Assembly (NCBI GenBank): GCA_900556945.1
Contig: USQP01000057.1
Coordinates: 1 to 5,799 of the forward strand
Direction of reading: 5' to 3'
Source: an uncultured Clostridium sp.
Lineage (GTDB): Bacteria; Bacillota; Clostridia; TANB77; CAG-508
DNA length: 5,799 nt
A program made the position numbers and the translations under genes. Positions 4,925 to 5,799 of the stretch are shown in pieces (positions within the stretch are counted from its first letter, which is position 1; every line of letters starts with the position of its first letter). The notes beneath the pieces are model-generated. The model made no database searches, was not told the DNA's origin, and worked only from the letters and a program-made list of their open reading frames with translations.

Positions 4925-5799
4925 TCATTCATTTACTTCTTTAATTTCTACTCCTATATAAAAATGTTTAATAATATCTTCATAATTACTTCCTTCTTTT
5001 GCCATTGTATCTGCTCCTGTTTGACTCATTCCAACTCCATGTCCATATCCTTTTACAGAAAATTTTATCGTTTCACCTTCTTTGATTATTTCAAAATTCG
5101 TTGATTTTAAGCCTAATAAACTTCTTACTTCTACTCCAGAAATTTCATGATTACCAAACTTAACTGTTTTTACTCTATTGCTATCGGTATATTCTAATAT
5201 TCTTACGTCTTCATTATTATCAAAATTTATTTGGATATCATTATATTTTATTTTTAATTTATCTAATAATTCTTCCTGACTTAAGGTAACTTCAGAACTA
5301 TATTGCGTATAACCTTCTTCCCCTGCAGTTTCTACCACCTGTAAATAAGGCATCCCTGTTCCTCCCCACACATTAACTGGAAGTTCCGTTGTTCCTCCAC
5401 TATTAGCATGAAAAAAAGCATTAATTGGTTTGCCTTCATAAGTAATAATTTTTCCTTTTGTATCTTCTACACATTTTTCTATTTTAGCCCAATTACTTTC
5501 TCTTTTAGATTCTTCCCATCTTGCCAATCTTGTTTCTTTTGAAACCCAAGCTTGACAACAGCTAGAATCATCACATATATCTGCATTTTCATGTTTTTTA
5601 TTTTGTATCTTATATATGGTATAAGTTCTTGCAACCACTGCTTGTGCTTTTAACGCTTCCAATTCATAATCAGCTGGCATCTCTGCTGAAACCACATTAC
5701 ATAAATAAGTATCTAATGCTACTTCTTCTACTTCTCCTGTTTCATGATGTAATAATTTTATTGTTCCATAGTTTTTATAATCATATTCTAATAATTCTG
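4925..5799 (-). CDS. spoIID: SpoIID, lytic transglycosylase of engulfment (5' end beyond window)
   Basis: Mother-cell enzyme that cleaves peptidoglycan glycan strands after SpoIIP has removed stem peptides, driving the engulfing membrane around the forespore. The frame is open to the right edge; 290 residues are visible and perhaps 40-60 are missing at the N terminus, judging from typical SpoIID length. Numbering from the first visible residue: E39 in VVSAEMP is the catalytic glutamate; EALKAQAVVARTY (47-59) is the family signature; H69, C75 and C80/C81 correspond to the zinc-binding region described for clostridial SpoIID; NSGGTTELPVNVWGG and the C-terminal GYGHGVGMSQTGA-x5-EG are further family motifs. 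The GTG at 5695 is an internal valine codon, because conserved sequence (ALDTYLCN) continues upstream in frame. spoIIQ follows 63 bases downstream. Confidence 0.95.
   Translation of the reverse strand, partial: ELLEYDYKNYGTIKLLHHETGEVEEVALDTYLCNVVSAEMPADYELEALKAQAVVARTYTIYKIQNKKHENADICDDSSCCQAWVSKETRLARWEESKRESNWAKIEKCVEDTKGKIITYEGKPINAFFHANSGGTTELPVNVWGGTGMPYLQVVETAGEEGYTQYSSEVTLSQEELLDKLKIKYNDIQINFDNNEDVRILEYTDSNRVKTVKFGNHEISGVEVRSLLGLKSTNFEIIKEGETIKFSVKGYGHGVGMSQTGADTMAKEGSNYEDIIKHFYIGVEIKEVNE

Noticed and set aside
5693..5695. GTG at 5695 as the start of spoIID
   Set aside because: The frame stays open to the window edge, and the upstream residues (ETGEVEEVALDTYLCN) fit the SpoIID family, so this is an internal valine codon.

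Overview
The window comes from an AT-rich, endospore-forming member of the Bacillota, most likely the class Clostridia. The evidence is the low GC content, strong AGGAGG-type ribosome binding sites, a T-box leader, a clostridial-type threonyl-tRNA synthetase and two engulfment genes, spoIID and spoIIQ. All five protein genes lie on the minus strand; one tRNA gene lies on the plus strand. No species can be named from the sequence alone.

Layout from right to left, which is the direction of transcription of the protein genes. The 3' part of spoIID runs off the right edge (4925-5799). After 63 bases comes spoIIQ (4043-4861), closed by a hairpin at 4008-4038. A new transcription unit then starts from a near-consensus promoter (3892-3920) with lexA (3210-3860), the SOS repressor. 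It is followed after 61 bases by a small ferritin-like/manganese-catalase-like protein gene (2630-3148). A hairpin with a T-run lies between these two genes and contains the second gene's ribosome binding site. A two-way terminator (2604-2633) then separates this leftward unit from the rightward tRNA-Thr(GGU) gene (2507-2582).

The 525 bases between the tRNA and thrS hold no protein gene but are dense in signals. Two divergent promoters stand back to back (2259-2287 leftward, 2297-2325 rightward). The leftward one drives a threonine T-box leader (about 2019-2252), in which antiterminator, terminator and T-box bulge can be traced base by base, and then thrS (43-1980). The rightward one probably drives the tRNA. 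About 170 bases of palindromic, partly duplicated DNA (2337-2506) lie between that promoter and the first base of the tRNA and look like a REP- or MITE-type element.

Functionally, the left half is a threonine-charging module: the synthetase, its tRNA-sensing leader and a tRNA of the same specificity, divergently transcribed. The right half joins forespore engulfment (SpoIID cuts glycan strands; SpoIIQ is the forespore half of the SpoIIQ-SpoIIIAH zipper) with a DNA-damage regulator and a small metal-binding protein. I see no complete novel system. The observations most worth following are the palindromic element in the tRNA leader, the mismatch between the T-box and the neighbouring tRNA's discriminator base, and the terminator/ribosome-binding-site overlap downstream of lexA.
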